57,965 nt of DNA from Hypsibius dujardini. Taxonomy: Eukaryota; Tardigrada; Eutardigrada; Parachela; Hypsibiidae. Below are positions 11,887 through 24,323 of the stretch, piece by piece (position 1 is the stretch's first letter; the number at the start of each line of letters is the position of its first letter). The notes under the pieces were generated by a model. That model was given only the letters and a program-made list of their open reading frames with translations. It made no database searches and had not been told where the DNA came from. The stretch is taken from positions 1 through 57,965 of the forward strand of contig LRSR01013694.1 of the NCBI GenBank assembly GCA_001579985.1, given 5' to 3'. The position numbers and the translations under genes are program-made.

Positions 11887-12830
11887 GTAATTATTAAATT
11901 AAAACATGATTTTTCGGGCAAAAGTAACACTATTTTGTACTAAGTACTTACTTCTGCAAAGCGGTATGGCGACCGTGCATCTCGTCGAAGACGGTCGTCT
12001 CCACGGACTGGCGGTCAGATTCCGCGGCGCGAAAGTTCTCCACACACTGCTCCATCTGCTCCTTCTGTTGCGCGAATTCCACCTCCTAACAGGTCAAAAT
12101 TCTTTGCACTCGTCAATTTCGAAACCAACAAGAGGATAGTGCGAAAAAGTCCACACTCTATGCCAGTCTGTGGTCGTTTTACCTTCTCCCGCATCATCAC
12201 CTGCCAAGTGGCATACCACTGCTCAATCAGCTGCTGCTCTTCCTGAAACATGAACAGCTTATCATTTGCCTACCTACATTGATTGCTGGATTGCGCGATA
12301 TATTGATCGGCTGATGCATCAAACCATTGATGGACGCTTTTCCCATGTGGCCATATTACAGCGGTAACCGAGTTAAGCTATTTAACTGGGCTAGTGCTTG
12401 ACTATACGAATTGACCGATGTAAATGGCTTAATTAGGTCACAGCTACAATATGACCAAGCGTACCTTTAGGGGAGCCGCCAGCTCCTGTGTCTGGATCTG
12501 CTCCTGCTGGATCTGGTTCGCATCTTCCGCACCTTCCTCCCGGTTCCACTGCGCCATATCTCCGTAAAAAGCTTCTTCCCCTGAATAAACAACGAAAAGC
12601 TTTGATTGATTGGTAAAAAACACGGAGAACTGCAATTAATCACGGGCGGGCTTGGGGTTCACCAACTTGGGTGGGCGCCTAGCGTATTTTAAATGTCAGG
12701 CCGTGCCACTGCCCCCCCCTCACTCCGCCAACGCAACTGTCCGAATTTCACCTGGAGTTTCTTCCTCGTGAAACTGCTGCCCTTCCTCCTCAAACTGCTG
12801 TTGCTCGTGCTGGAGTTCCTCTCCGTCCAT
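9748..12830 (-). CDS. Coiled-coil protein, possibly CCDC39-like; apparent frameshift
   Basis: Thirteen exons on minus fit with good splice sites: 12830-12752, 12580-12465, 12242-12183, 12085-11952, 11474-11438, 11333-11297, 11226-11168, 11035-10966, 10790-10540, 10470-10376, 10251-10067, 10006-9923, 9856-9748. They give about 438 aa, almost all Glu/Gln/Lys-rich heptad coiled coil with no membrane segment or signal. The total is 1316 nt, one short of a multiple of three. The reading breaks inside exon 9: MENQNLMREV ends in one frame and ILRDIRVARRQMKSL continues in the next, near 10721-10727. Either a base is missing from the assembly or this allele is broken. EEQQLIEQWYATWQVMMREK resembles the RQELIKQW region of the ciliary protein CCDC39, but the protein is less than half that length, so the name is a guess. 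Other ciliary or tektin-like coiled coils remain possible. Confidence 0.72.
11831..11888. repeat. (ATT)n microsatellite
   Basis: About 18 TTA/ATT units inside the intron between exons 4 and 5 of the coiled-coil gene. Confidence 0.95.
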
Positions 12831-14843
12831 TCTCGGTGCGTGTGGATGTGCAATTAATTTCCGCGGTGACGGAAACAAGGAGGAAATTGAGGTTTCAACC
12901 TTCAAAAAAGGAAATGGGGAAAAGAGCAAATATTTTTCTGGGCGATGTGAACAAAATCCGTCGACTGATTGACGCGTTTCAAGTCAAAGTGGACTGTGGT
13001 CAGGTACGGTGTGGGCACTGGTCCTATAGGAGGCGTTTGAAATAAGGGTTTTGTCCTTCTGATCCTCCTACTTCTTGTGAGTGAGTGTAGACCGGAAGCG
13101 TTATTTGTGCAGAATTTGAAGAAAATTAACTCCACAATTATTCAATCAACGGACAATATCCATGAGCACCCATTTTGTTAATGGATAGAGGATTTTTGGG
13201 AATTTTTCAAAAATACGAGTCGGACTTTGGATTCTCTGGGAATAACACCATTTTACTGATAGATGCCGCCACATCCCTTGGCAGCCCGCCATTTGTGGCG
13301 ACCAATCAAAATACGTTCACGCCTAAAGTAGTCTTGCGATTGGCTCGTGGTGGGAAGTAAAGCGCCAATCAGGCCAGCGCCATCCACTCCAATCAAATTT
13401 GCAGGCGCGTCAGGCGCCCAGAGTAAAATCCCCATTTCTCCCCTTTATTTTCCCCAACCCTTTTAAAATAGCACTTTATATCTGGGAATCTGTTGACTGT
13501 TGTATCTCGGGTGTGGGGCTTGATCGATTGTGCGTGCTTGTGGCTCTTCTTTGCGGTTGTGTTGCATCTCCCTCACGGGAGCAAGAGTAAGTGTAGATCC
13601 CCCTCACACGCACTTGTCAGCTTCCTCTGCTCGGTTCCACTACAGCAACACTTTGCCCCGGTTAATTTGGGACAGTGTGCGAAGAGCCCACTCAGCAGAA
13701 GCACCGTTAAAACGCGCGAACCTTCTTGAAACCATTTAATTTTTCCCTTAATAATTAATTAATCCTTAGGAAATATATCAACGCCATTGATGACATAGTT
13801 TCGATTTTCAAGAAGTCGTTTAGCTGCACGAATCCATTTTTTTACTCCATTTTGAACGTCACGTGACGGCAAGTCTATCTCATAAACACAGTGACCGAGT
13901 GAAGAGAGAGCAGAGAGAGACCCCCACTTGGCCTTGCATTTTGTTTGTTCAGTGAGTGAGACTGATTTGAGAGCGAGAGAGAGAAGCGTGTGTTCGGCTT
14001 GAGGTCAGTCAACTCAACTCGCGCTTCGCTGTGGCTGTGCGCGCCGTCGCTAGAGGATTTGTTGTTTTTTTTAGCGTGGCATTTTGAACCTGCAGTGTAA
14101 ATGAGCTGTTGCGGGTGATTTATCTACATATCTTATAATATACTCCTACATGCTTTGAATAATTGTCCGGTAATTGTGTCGAAATTTTATTAATCATTTT
14201 TTTTGCAGTTGGCTTTGGAATTTGTTGTTACGGATTTCTCGGTGCGGTTTTTTATTATTATTCGGCGTTCGGAATTGTGTGATACTTATTTGGTTGCTAC
14301 TTACGGCTGTGGGGGGATAACCAGTTCATTTTTATGGTAGGAATTTTCGCAAAAACTGTTTCTCCCTTTCTCGTAGCGATTGATTTAAGAGTAGTATGGC
14401 AGATTGATGGTCGATTGATTGATCGAAGGATTGTTTTTTATCATTTTGATATTAGTGGCGTTGCCTATTGGTCGATCGATTGATTGATTGCTTTATGTGT
14501 AATTGATTGTTTTGCTGGGCTGCGCCCAGTTTGCGGATGTATTCATTTTTCATATCCCTAAATTGATTAGATGGATTTTTGTAATTTTTCATTCGAATTT
14601 ATTTTGCATGTCTACCTTGTTTATTCGTGCGAAGTACTTGCAGCGTGACATCGTTGTGTGTTGACTCTTACCGCTTGATTGGTTGATTAGCCTAAAGGTT
14701 AATGTGAATTTCCAAGGTTGATTGACGTTTTGGTACGTGTGTGCTTACATTGGGATGAAACAATAAAACCTAACAAATCGATCGAGTGATTCATTGAATG
14801 ACTAGTTCATATATTGTTCAAACAACTTATTCTTTCATTTCAG
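12831..14843 (+). promoter_or_regulatory. 5' region of beta-catenin 1; candidate untranslated exon
   Basis: About 2 kb lies between the divergent coiled-coil and beta-catenin 1 starts. No coding exon is supported. It has GA-rich runs near 13895-13990 and TTGATTG-rich sequence near 14400-14500. Exon 2 of beta-catenin 1 begins with TG at codon position 2, so an upstream exon must end in the first base of that codon. A donor with A at the exon end, TTCA|GTGAGT at 13951/13952, is one candidate and would create a split ATG. Unspliced reading from an ATG at 14798 is also in frame. Confidence 0.4.
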
Positions 14844-17699
14844 TGACTACCAAGCTGCGGAAACTATTCCCAAAGGTGCCTGTGGACTGCGCATTTCCAG
14901 GATCGAATTTCGGACGTTGTTCCCCACAACCACTTTCTTCACCGACTTCGGTCCCACTGGTGAGCAGCAGCAGTACCAACAACTGGCAGCAACAGCAGCA
15001 ACAGCAGCAACGGGTCTGCGTGGATATCTGGCAGCAGGATCAATATTTTTCGGGCGGCCTGGATTCGGGTTTCCAGTCGGGAGTCTCAACTAATGTGAGT
15101 GCAGCTCCTTCTCCCTGTCATTTTCCATCATTATCCCGTTGTTTCCGCGTCTGTGGCCGCGAACAATTACCGCAAAACCGTCTCTGATGTTTGCGGGGGC
15201 CGCGGTTGATGTTGCGTGCCGGGTTGACGTATGTCTCCACGGACACGGACCGATGAATGTCTGCTTGTTGTGATGCAGTTTGTAGACTTGTGTCTTTATA
15301 CTTTTTACTTGCATAAACGGGTTAGGAATTTGGTGTGGGAGGCAGCCGGTTTTTCTGCATGTCTGGTTTGCCATGTGGTCACAATTTCCAGATGCGTTTT
15401 AGTTAAGAGGTGTGTCGGGTTTTTTGTGGTTACTATCTGTCTGTCTGTCTGTGCCTGTCTCTCCAACTTTCTTCGCCTGATTATCTGTCTGTCTGTCTGT
15501 CTTTCTTTGTCTCTCAATCTATCTTTATCCCTCTCTGTCTCTCTTTATTTCTTCACCTAATTGTCTGTCTGTCTTTCTTGGCTCTGCATCGCTCTTATCT
15601 ATCTGCCTGTCTCTCCACCTGACTTTTTTTTTACGGCGGGAGTCTACTTGCGTGCTGGTAATTTTTGGGATGCCCCTTTTTGAGAAACAGCCGGCTGTTT
15701 TTTTTCCACGCCTGCGATATTTCAGTTTTTGACTAACCTTACTACATTACCATTTGCAGGCACCATCGATATACGGCGACACTATAGCTGAACTTGACGC
15801 GATGGAGACGGAAATGGCCATGCCGCCGATGCCACCGATGCCGTTTGAGATGTACCAGCAACGCTATACTCCCGATCAGATGGAAGGTGTGCATGGCAGC
15901 GCCCTCTGACTTGACAGTTCGAGCTAGTGGTGCTTAAATGAATTATTTTGGAATTGAAATAACATAGAGTAACTTTTAATTCACCAAAATATTTCTTTTA
16001 AAATAGAAACGAATAAGGAAAAACCACATTTCTAATGAATTGCTTTCGTTCGTTCATTCCAGACATCGGTCAGCAGTTCTATTCCAGCCGATCGCAGCGC
16101 ATCCGCGCCGCAATGTTTCCCGAGACGATGGACGAGGGCACGGAAATCCCGGCCACCCAGATGACCGAAGCTCCGACCGCGGTGGAGATTCTCGCAGAGC
16201 CGTCGCAGCTGCTGAAGCAGGCCGTCACGAACATTGTCAACTACCAGAACGACGCGGAGAATGCCATTAAAATCATTCCCGACCTGCTGATGTTGCTGCA
16301 AGACGACGACAAGGTTGGTTCAGTTGATGGCATGCCGCAGTTTGTGTTTGCCTTTCTCTTTTAGATAGAGAGAGAGAATAATGGATGGAGAGTGGCAGAA
16401 AACGATTAACACCGTTTTTGGGGTGTTGTATCAATATTATAGGAAATTGTGGCGAATACGGCTCATTTTATTCATGAGCTCTCGAAGAAGGACGCCAGCC
16501 GGTTTGCGTTGATGCGCGACGCTCAGGTCGTGTCGGCCGTGGTGCGGGCCATGAATGGGGCTAACGAACAGACGCCCGAGGCCATTCGATCAGCCGCCGG
16601 AACTCTTTACAATCTCTCGGGATTTCCGGATGGATTAAATATCATATTTGTGTCTTACGGAATTCCATTTTTGATCAAACTCTTGGCGTAAGTATTGATT
16701 GTCTGGCAGTCTCCTGTCTGTTTGTAAGTCTGTCTGTCTATTTTGTCTATATGTCTATTTGCATGTCTGTCGCTTTCTGTTTGCCTGTCTATCTGTCTGC
16801 TTGTTTGTCTGTTTGTTCGTTCGTCGATATGCCTGTTTGCCCTCGAATTTTTGCCCCCGACTTTTTGCCCCTGTACCCATGTGGTTGCATGTCTACCTGC
16901 CGGTTTTTTGCCTGCATTTTGATATCTTGATCTGTCTGCCTCGCCTCCCTGCATTGGTGCCTGCCTACTCGAGCAGTTGTCTGTCGTTTTTGCTGCTCGA
17001 CTCTGTCTGTTTGCCTGCTTGTCTGTCTGTTTGTCTATCCTATGTAACTGTCTATATGTCTGTTTGTCTGGCTGGCTAGCTGGCTGGCTTGCTAGTAGTA
17101 TATTCGTCTTTCCGCCTCATGTTCTTTGTCTTATTTGTCTTTCATGTTTCCATATTGGTGGTTTCCTCTTCTCTGCCTTTGTTGTTGAACAACGGCCGTA
17201 TGTTTTTTCCAGTTTTCCGGCTGACACAGTGCAAAACTACGCCATCACAACGCTTCACAACCTGATTGAACATCAGGAAAATGCCAAGGCCGAAATATTC
17301 AAGCACCGTGGCATCCAGGCGATGATCCCGCTGCTACGAAGACCCAATTACCGTCTTGTCACTGTCGTCTGTGACTGTCTCAAGTATCTGACGTTGGGCA
17401 ACCAAGAAGCAAAGGTTCTGTAGCTAGAGCTTCGTGTATTAGGCGTCAAGTTAGACACAATGTTTATATGATTGAATTTCCGGCCCCTCAGGTCATCATC
17501 CTAGCGGCTAACGGCCCGGCGGAGTTGCTTCACATCATGAAGATTAGCACATATGAGAAGCTTCTCAATACCGCGTCCTGTGTGTTGAAGGCCATCTCTG
17601 TGGAACACCATAATAAACGGGCTATACTTCGAGCAGGTTTGTCAGTATGTCTTGTCTCTTTATCTGTCTGTATATATATTTATCTATCTGGTTGTTCAC

Positions 17700-17766
<67 letters not shown>

Positions 17767-20700
17767 TTGTCTGTCTTCCTGCCTGGCTCTCTTTCTGCTT
17801 CGCTGCCTGCCCCCCACATACCTCTAGTCATGTGAGGCACCTTCCATTTGTCCATCATGTTATCAATGGGTCCTGGCAATTTAGACTTTTCTGTATTCCG
17901 TAGGTGGCATTGAAATCTTGACCAACTGCATCACCAGTCGTAACTACGCTTCCGCCCGCGTTCCCATCAACATTCTCTACACCATCCGCAATCTCTCCGA
18001 TATGCTAATCAACGACCCGGAATTCAAGGACAGCAGCTTTGACGGCCTGTTGGAGATGCTCGTGCCGATGCTGCGGACGACCAGTGAGAGCGGCCGGCTA
18101 CCTTCGCAAGTCCTGTGTGCCGCCGGCATCCTTAGCAACTTGACCTGCAACAATCAGCGGAACAAGCTGAAAGTGGTCCATCTGCAGGTAACGGCCCTGA
18201 ATCTAATAGAAAAGAATTTTGAAATGTAAAGATTTTATTTGCCTGAAGAACATATATTTTCTCGTGGTAGGCTAAGATTTTTAGTACAATATCATAGTGT
18301 ATTGTAGTTAACGTAAATTTTGAAACTTTAAATAAAGAGGTGTTTTTAAATATCGGTTCGTATTTTTGTATTTTTGAATAATACGAAAATATTTTTGTTA
18401 AATAAGAAGACTTTTTTATTATTTTTAAAAACGATTTTTAATTCACTATCCTAATAATTAATGTAAATTTTCGAATTTTAAATAGGTAAAAAAAAAGTTA
18501 ATTATCGATTTGTATGCTTGTGTTTTTGAACAAAATTAAAATATAGTTTATTCAAGATGAAACTCTTGGAGATCTTTTGCGCCCATTAAAGGCGTCTTTT
18601 TTAAAGTTATATATCTAAACAACACCAAATGCAGGGCATCGAGCTGCTGTTGGAGGCGTGTGTCCGCTTCTCCACGAAGGAGGAGATCACCGAGCCGGCC
18701 ATGTGCACACTGCGGCACGTCACCAGCCGGCACTCGGAGTGCGAGCGAGCGCGCCAGGAGGTGGCTCGTCACCGCGGCCTGGAGATTATGGCGGGGATGC
18801 TGCGACAGGACAGTCATTGGACGCTGTGTAAGGCGGTGCTGGGCCTGACGAAGAACATGTCTGTCGGACCGGTGCACTTGAAGCCGATGCGGGAATTAGG
18901 GGTGGTGCATCGGTTGATGGAGTTGCTGTACCAGTCGTACAACTTGATCCAACAGGTAGGGATGGGGGTTATGTTTCGTCGACGCAGTTGAGAAACCCGA
19001 CTCCAGCCAGTGAGGGAAGAGAGAGAGACAGAGAATGAGGCAGGCTCTCGGCTAGGACATTGATTGATCCATCGGTCATGTGACTTTCAGGTGGAGAGCA
19101 GGAAGGTCCACAGACAGAGACAGACTCTCGGACAATCAGACAGTCATACAAACAGACAGGCAACGAAAGGCATGTAAACAAAACGGTAGACAAACAATCA
19201 GGCGGGCAGGCAGATAGACACACAGATGTTGAAAGAGGCTGGTTGACACGTAATTCCAAGCCCGTGTAAGGGTAGAGAGCGGTTGACTACCACCATATCG
19301 ATAAGCATGTGCTTCCATTCGGGAGGCTACTTCGGGGTGATAGCTACTTTGGCTGGTTTTATGCCTGTTTTCCCAGCTGCTGTTTATAGACTGATTCATT
19401 GAAAACTGACTGTTGGCTTCTCCAGGCTTCCGGTAACGGACACTTTAACACTAACGTTGTAATTGACAATGTCCGGATGCATGACGTGGTGGAGGGCTGT
19501 GCCGGGGCTCTTTACGATCTAGCGAAGGACACCGCCAACCGGGATTTAGTACGCAACGTCAATTTGGTCAACATACTGGTCCAAGTACGTGGGTAGTTTT
19601 GCTAGGGACTCATCTCGTCTGCTTGCATGTTTGTCTGTTACATATCTTTCTTTATGTTGATATATTTGTCTGTCTGTCTTTCTGTCCGTTTGTCTGTCTG
19701 TCTATCTGCGTGTCTGTCTGTCTACCTCTCACCTAATATGCCGTTTTGTTTTTTCACTTCAAGCTCCTGGCCTTTCCGATTGATAGCGTGCTGCGCTCAG
19801 TGGTGGCCCTAGTGTCGGTCCTGACACAGGATCCCGAGGGTTGTGTTATGGTGGAACAATGCGGAGCGACGACCGGATTGACGGCGCTTCTGACGCGGCA
19901 CGCTCCGGCCGGAAGCGAACCGATATGTATGCGGCCGTATTCGCGAAACTGAAATGTGTTTTTGTTATTGCTGGTGTTTTTCTTACTCTAATTCGGTGTC
20001 TGCGCTTTTTCAGCTTACTACGCAGCAAATGCCTTGTATAACCTGAGTGCCGGCAAGTCCAACGACTACCGAGGTGACTTGTTCACCCAATTGCAGGAAG
20101 TGGTTGGCCAACCTGGAGACACTCCGTTGTGGGGATCGGTAAGATTACTGTACCTTCAGATGGAACCCAACAAGTTTCCTGCTCTCAGTTTTGTGGTTTT
20201 CTTTTCTAGAGCGAAATCCCAGCTGATTTTGACTATCTCCTGGCCGGAGACGGCTACCACAATTATCATTCGAGCGGTCCGCCAAGCGTCCATGGCAGCA
20301 TTTATGGAGCAAGCCTTTCTGGTAAGTCGAAAAAGAGACATCTTGTTCGGTCTTGCAGCCAGACTATTAAGCCACCACAAACAGACAGACAGACAGGTGG
20401 GTAGATACTGACAGGCAGGCCCAGGAACGAACGGACAGACATAAGCATTCAAACAAACAAAGAAACAGACATTCATGCAGACAGAGACAGGCAGGCAAAC
20501 AGACAAATGTACAAACATATAGACAATCAGACAGACAGATAGCACGAAAGGCAAGCAGATGGACAGGCCGACTGACTAACTGACGGATAAGCAGATAACT
20601 AATCCACGGCAGGGAAATGGGCGTAGTGACGGATTTCGAGTTGGATGTGACACGTCTTACATGCTTGTATCTGTCCTCACAAAAGTTTTCATCAGTAGCG

Positions 20701-20883
20701 TACGATCCGGACAACATGTCTGCCGTCGACATGGCTCCCCACACACCCAGCGCCCAAGTGTGGGACCAATACCAGGCGGCCACACCGACCAACCACTACG
20801 GTGTCAGTCAAAGCTCACAGCAGAGCTACCACGGCATGACTCCGATCCCGGACAATGTCAGTTGGAAGGACTCCGATGTATGA
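14844..20883 (+). CDS. CTNNB1 (arm): Beta-catenin/armadillo copy 1 (adhesion-competent)
   Basis: Coding exons: 14844-15094, 15760-15886, 16063-16313, 16443-16687, 17213-17414, 17492-17636, 17904-18187, 18635-18955, 19426-19584, 19764-19926, 20014-20138, 20210-20321, 20696-20883. With one A from an upstream exon they give 857 aa. Beta-catenin links cadherins to alpha-catenin and is the Wnt co-activator. The phosphodegron DSGFQSGVST (about residues 74-83) keeps equivalents of human S33, S37, T41 and, across the next exon, S45. The alpha-catenin helix follows: RSQRIRAAMFPETMDEG (from about 136). Then come the armadillo repeats, with YAITTLHNL, GNQEAK and AAGILSNLTCNN; Lys equivalents of K312 and K435 (ligand contacts) are present. 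The C-tail contains GPPSVHGS, as in fly Armadillo (GPPSVHSS), and ends WKDSDV, comparable with vertebrate WFDTDL. A full-function beta-catenin. Confidence 0.96.
15425..15625. repeat. CTGT/CTNT tract in beta-catenin 1 intron
   Basis: Pyrimidine-rich CTGT repeats in the sense strand, about 330 nt after the donor at 15095, mixed with TCTCT runs. Confidence 0.8.
16700..17095. repeat. CTGT tract in beta-catenin 1 intron (16688-17212)
   Basis: Degenerate CTGT repeats starting about 12 nt after the donor and filling most of the 525-bp intron. Confidence 0.88.
17638..17800. repeat. CTGT tract in beta-catenin 1 intron (17637-17903)
   Basis: The tract starts at the 5' splice site; its core near 17699-17780 is a nearly pure run of CTGT units. 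Confidence 0.92.
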
Positions 20884-22252
20884 GCAAGAAAGACGGATCA
20901 AACTGCCTTGTTGTCGTCCTCCTCTTCCGTGTGTTCCCCTAGCTGTCACCGTGGTTCCCTCCTCCTCGTCTTCGTCTTTGTCGTTTGGCTACCCCTTTTT
21001 CATGCCCGAGCGCAACACCTGCCCAGTTTCGCTTCGGCACGGACCAAGATATTTTTCAGTTGATTAACCGTTTTTGTTGCTATTATGGCGTGCGGATCGC
21101 GTAGGTCTGAAATTGCCTGAATCTCAACAATGCCTCTATTCATTTTGTAGTTTGCCACGTCAAGCGTTCTTATTACGATTACTAGTAGTGATTAAGTAAG
21201 CAAGGAGCCTGACATTTTCCCGAGGCTTTGTTTGTTGGTCTTATTCTCTTATACATTTTATCCGTTTATCCTTTTAATGGGTAGGAATGCTGTGTGGAAT
21301 TTTGGAATCTAGAACTAGAATTCTGCTGTATTTACCGTAATTGTGAATACATGGTAATAATTCTTTCTTCTGGATTGGTCGAGACACGGTGAAAAATTAG
21401 GACGAGTTGATGACAGAAATATTCCTCGTCACTTGGCGTTATTCCAGTGAGAATGGACATTTACCAATTAGAATTTGTTCTTTTTTCGATCCAGAATTAC
21501 TATTGTTTAATTATCATAATTACTCTAACGTTAACGGCTTAAATATCATAATTATAACGTGACTGGTAATGTAATAATAATAAATAAATAAATAATAAAT
21601 AAAGATGCATTTTTCTTCTGCGTTGAAATAAAGTAAAATAGATCCTAAATATATTAAAACCAAATGGTCAATTTGAGGATACTGTCTCTCTTAATCAATC
21701 AACTGCACCGAGGAAACTTGTACCGATAACGGTATACGATATTGGGCGGGTAAACTCGGTCACCGTCCCAGTCACGTGCTCTGCCTGGCTCTGTGTCTGC
21801 TTCAGGTTCAGGTGTGTGTGTTGCAGTGTTCATTTAGTCACAGTGCTGCACTTGGCTTCTCGTCATTAAAACTCGTAATTGTTTCATCCGTTGGTCAAGC
21901 CGGGAGACGGCGTGTGGAGAACAATCCGACTTTGGCGTAAACATCTTTTGTCTGGGACATTTTCTATTGTCTGCTCATTTCGAAGGGCACAGGCAGGACA
22001 GGCAGGACTTTCCTTCAGTGTGACTGTAAACTCTCTGTGTGTGCAAATGCGCATACACACACGGAGCCTGCATTGGAATTGGAGCCGTCCTCTCTTTCCT
22101 TCCCATTCTCTACATCCACTTCCACCTGTTGCTCCTCTTTTTTTATTAAAATTGTTTGAATTCGCCGTTGGGCATTTTGTATTTGCATTTTTGACACCGA
22201 GCGATACGGAGAATCAGGGATCTTGGGCCGTTGTATTGAGCACTGCCAACCA
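20884..22252 (+). other. Beta-catenin 1 3' region and beta-catenin 2 promoter/5' UTR
   Basis: No coding exon is seen. AATAAA-type signals cluster at about 21585-21605, a plausible 3' end for copy 1. From about 21890 to 22253 the sequence probably forms the 5' UTR exon of copy 2, since it ends at a strong donor (CCAA|GTAAGTG) and holds an in-frame stop (22157-22159) ahead of the predicted start. Confidence 0.5.
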
Positions 22253-24292
22253 AGTAAGTGATGGAATGGAATGCGGAGGAATTCTTTTTGTTGATATTTG
22301 CTCAGTGAGGTCTTCGCCTTCGCCTTCGTTTTCGCCATGCGTGCGGCCTCCTTGCTTGTTTGGGCGCAGACTGAAAGCGGGGAGGGGAGCCCTTTCCTAC
22401 AATTACGTTAAGGCAGTTTTTTCCGTTGTCGTTTTGTTGGCAGGACGAGAAATGTCTGGTAGAAAAACGCAACCCGAAATATTTTAACTGTTTACTTTGA
22501 TTAATCAATCAAACGATCAAGCACGAGTTCGTCCTGTAGTCGTTTATTACCCAAGCGTTAATTAAAAATGTTCACGCCAATTGCAAGCGTTTCCCAGGGT
22601 ATCGTTAGAGATAATAAAACTGTTTCGGTCTAGTGAATGCCACCGCTCTCTCGCTGTAGAACAATAATACATTCCTCGTCTGAAATGTTGGAAGGAGACT
22701 CCAATCAAGCAAAAAGTTATTCGCAAAGTGCGCTGCCGCGGTTGATTGGTTGATTTGATATGTGTCATCTCAGAAAACCGGTCATGTACCCCCTTTTCTC
22801 TCGTGTTTCACACTCCCGTGACGACGTTTCGTCGCAGCACGCCGAAGTTGATTGTGCTTTGTAGATAATCACAATAAAAATATGTACAATTTTTGTGGTC
22901 AACGTTTTTTCTTGAAAGAATCTCTAATCTACTCCGGCGAATATAGAATGCCAAAATACCATCATCTCCTCACCATCAATTGTTTGACGTTGCCTTACTC
23001 AAAATGATGCGAGAAGCACGAATTTAATACAATATAATAATTCAAAACTGAGTGAGACGGGAAGGTCAAAGTTTGCCGTCAAGCAATCAAGCAATCAAGC
23101 GATCAGGTGTCTTTCGGCCTTTCAGATTTCTTGAATGGCAGTCGCGTTGACTCGAATTCCCCTTATCACACACTATCACTCAGACAAACCTATTTCGGGC
23201 AATGGGGGGCTATTTGTCAGAGAGCAGCATGAGGCATGCCCTCGTTGTCACGCCATATTCCGCGCTTATTATTATTGCCGGGATGAATCAGCCGACCGTT
23301 ATCGATATAATAATTTGACGATATTATTACTACCTTACCGGTACATCCTGTGCATATCCTCATACTTCCTCTTCATATCCCTTTTTTGTCGTTCCAGTGA
23401 CCGAACCGCGGTACCCCCTATCATCATCGTCACGGATGCCTGCGTCCTCCTCCGCCGCCACCTTCGCGCCCTCTTACCCTCATCCCCACCAACACCATCC
23501 CCACCAACAGCAGCAGCAACATCATCCGCAGCAGCATCAGTTTCCATCGGCCCAGCAGTACCAGCAGCGTCCGGTCGGGAATGCAAACGGATTCCCCAAT
23601 GGCCGACAGCCTCCGCCGCCTCCGATTCGCCAGACAAACGGCGGGCCCGTTTACTGGGATCAACAGCAGCAGCAGCACTTCCCGCAACCCGGTGGGATGC
23701 CCCTTCCCCCGAATGTACGTTTGATTTGATATTCCATTTCCATATGTCCCCTCTCTCTATGTTCAGTGAAAGAGATAGGGGGGATGATCGTTGATGTGAA
23801 AGTGCCATTTAACCCTCATTATCGTGTTAATTCCGCTCGATCCTCGAGGGGGATTCAGGTAGAGACTGTACATGTATTGATTGGGTTGGGACTTGCACGA
23901 CTGGGCCGGATATCATATATGGATGTGTAGTAATCGAGTTTTGATGTGGCTGTAACTGTCACTTGGTTTCGTGGGCATAGTTTTGGGATGAGTCGAGGAT
24001 GAAGTCTTGTTTGTACGACTGTTATTGCAGGCTTCAGTGACGGAACGGATGAATAGCCTGAACTTTGTGGATGTCGACATGGAGACGGATCAGCAACAAC
24101 CGGGGATTGTTCCGCCGCCGCCGTTTGGTTCGGAACAGCAGAATCTGCAGCAGCAGCAAAATCTACAGCAGAACCACGCCAACAGGATGCAGGGACAGAT
24201 GGGCAGTACGTTTTGTCGGAATCTGAGCCAGATATTTTAAAAAGCATTTGTTGCGTAGTTCTGTTTTTCCCATTTTTTATTTTAGACGTCTG

Positions 24293-24323
<31 letters not shown>

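Noticed and set aside
12836-13045. Plus-strand short frames upstream of the coiled-coil gene
   Set aside because: No splice continuity with beta-catenin 1 and no recognisable domain.
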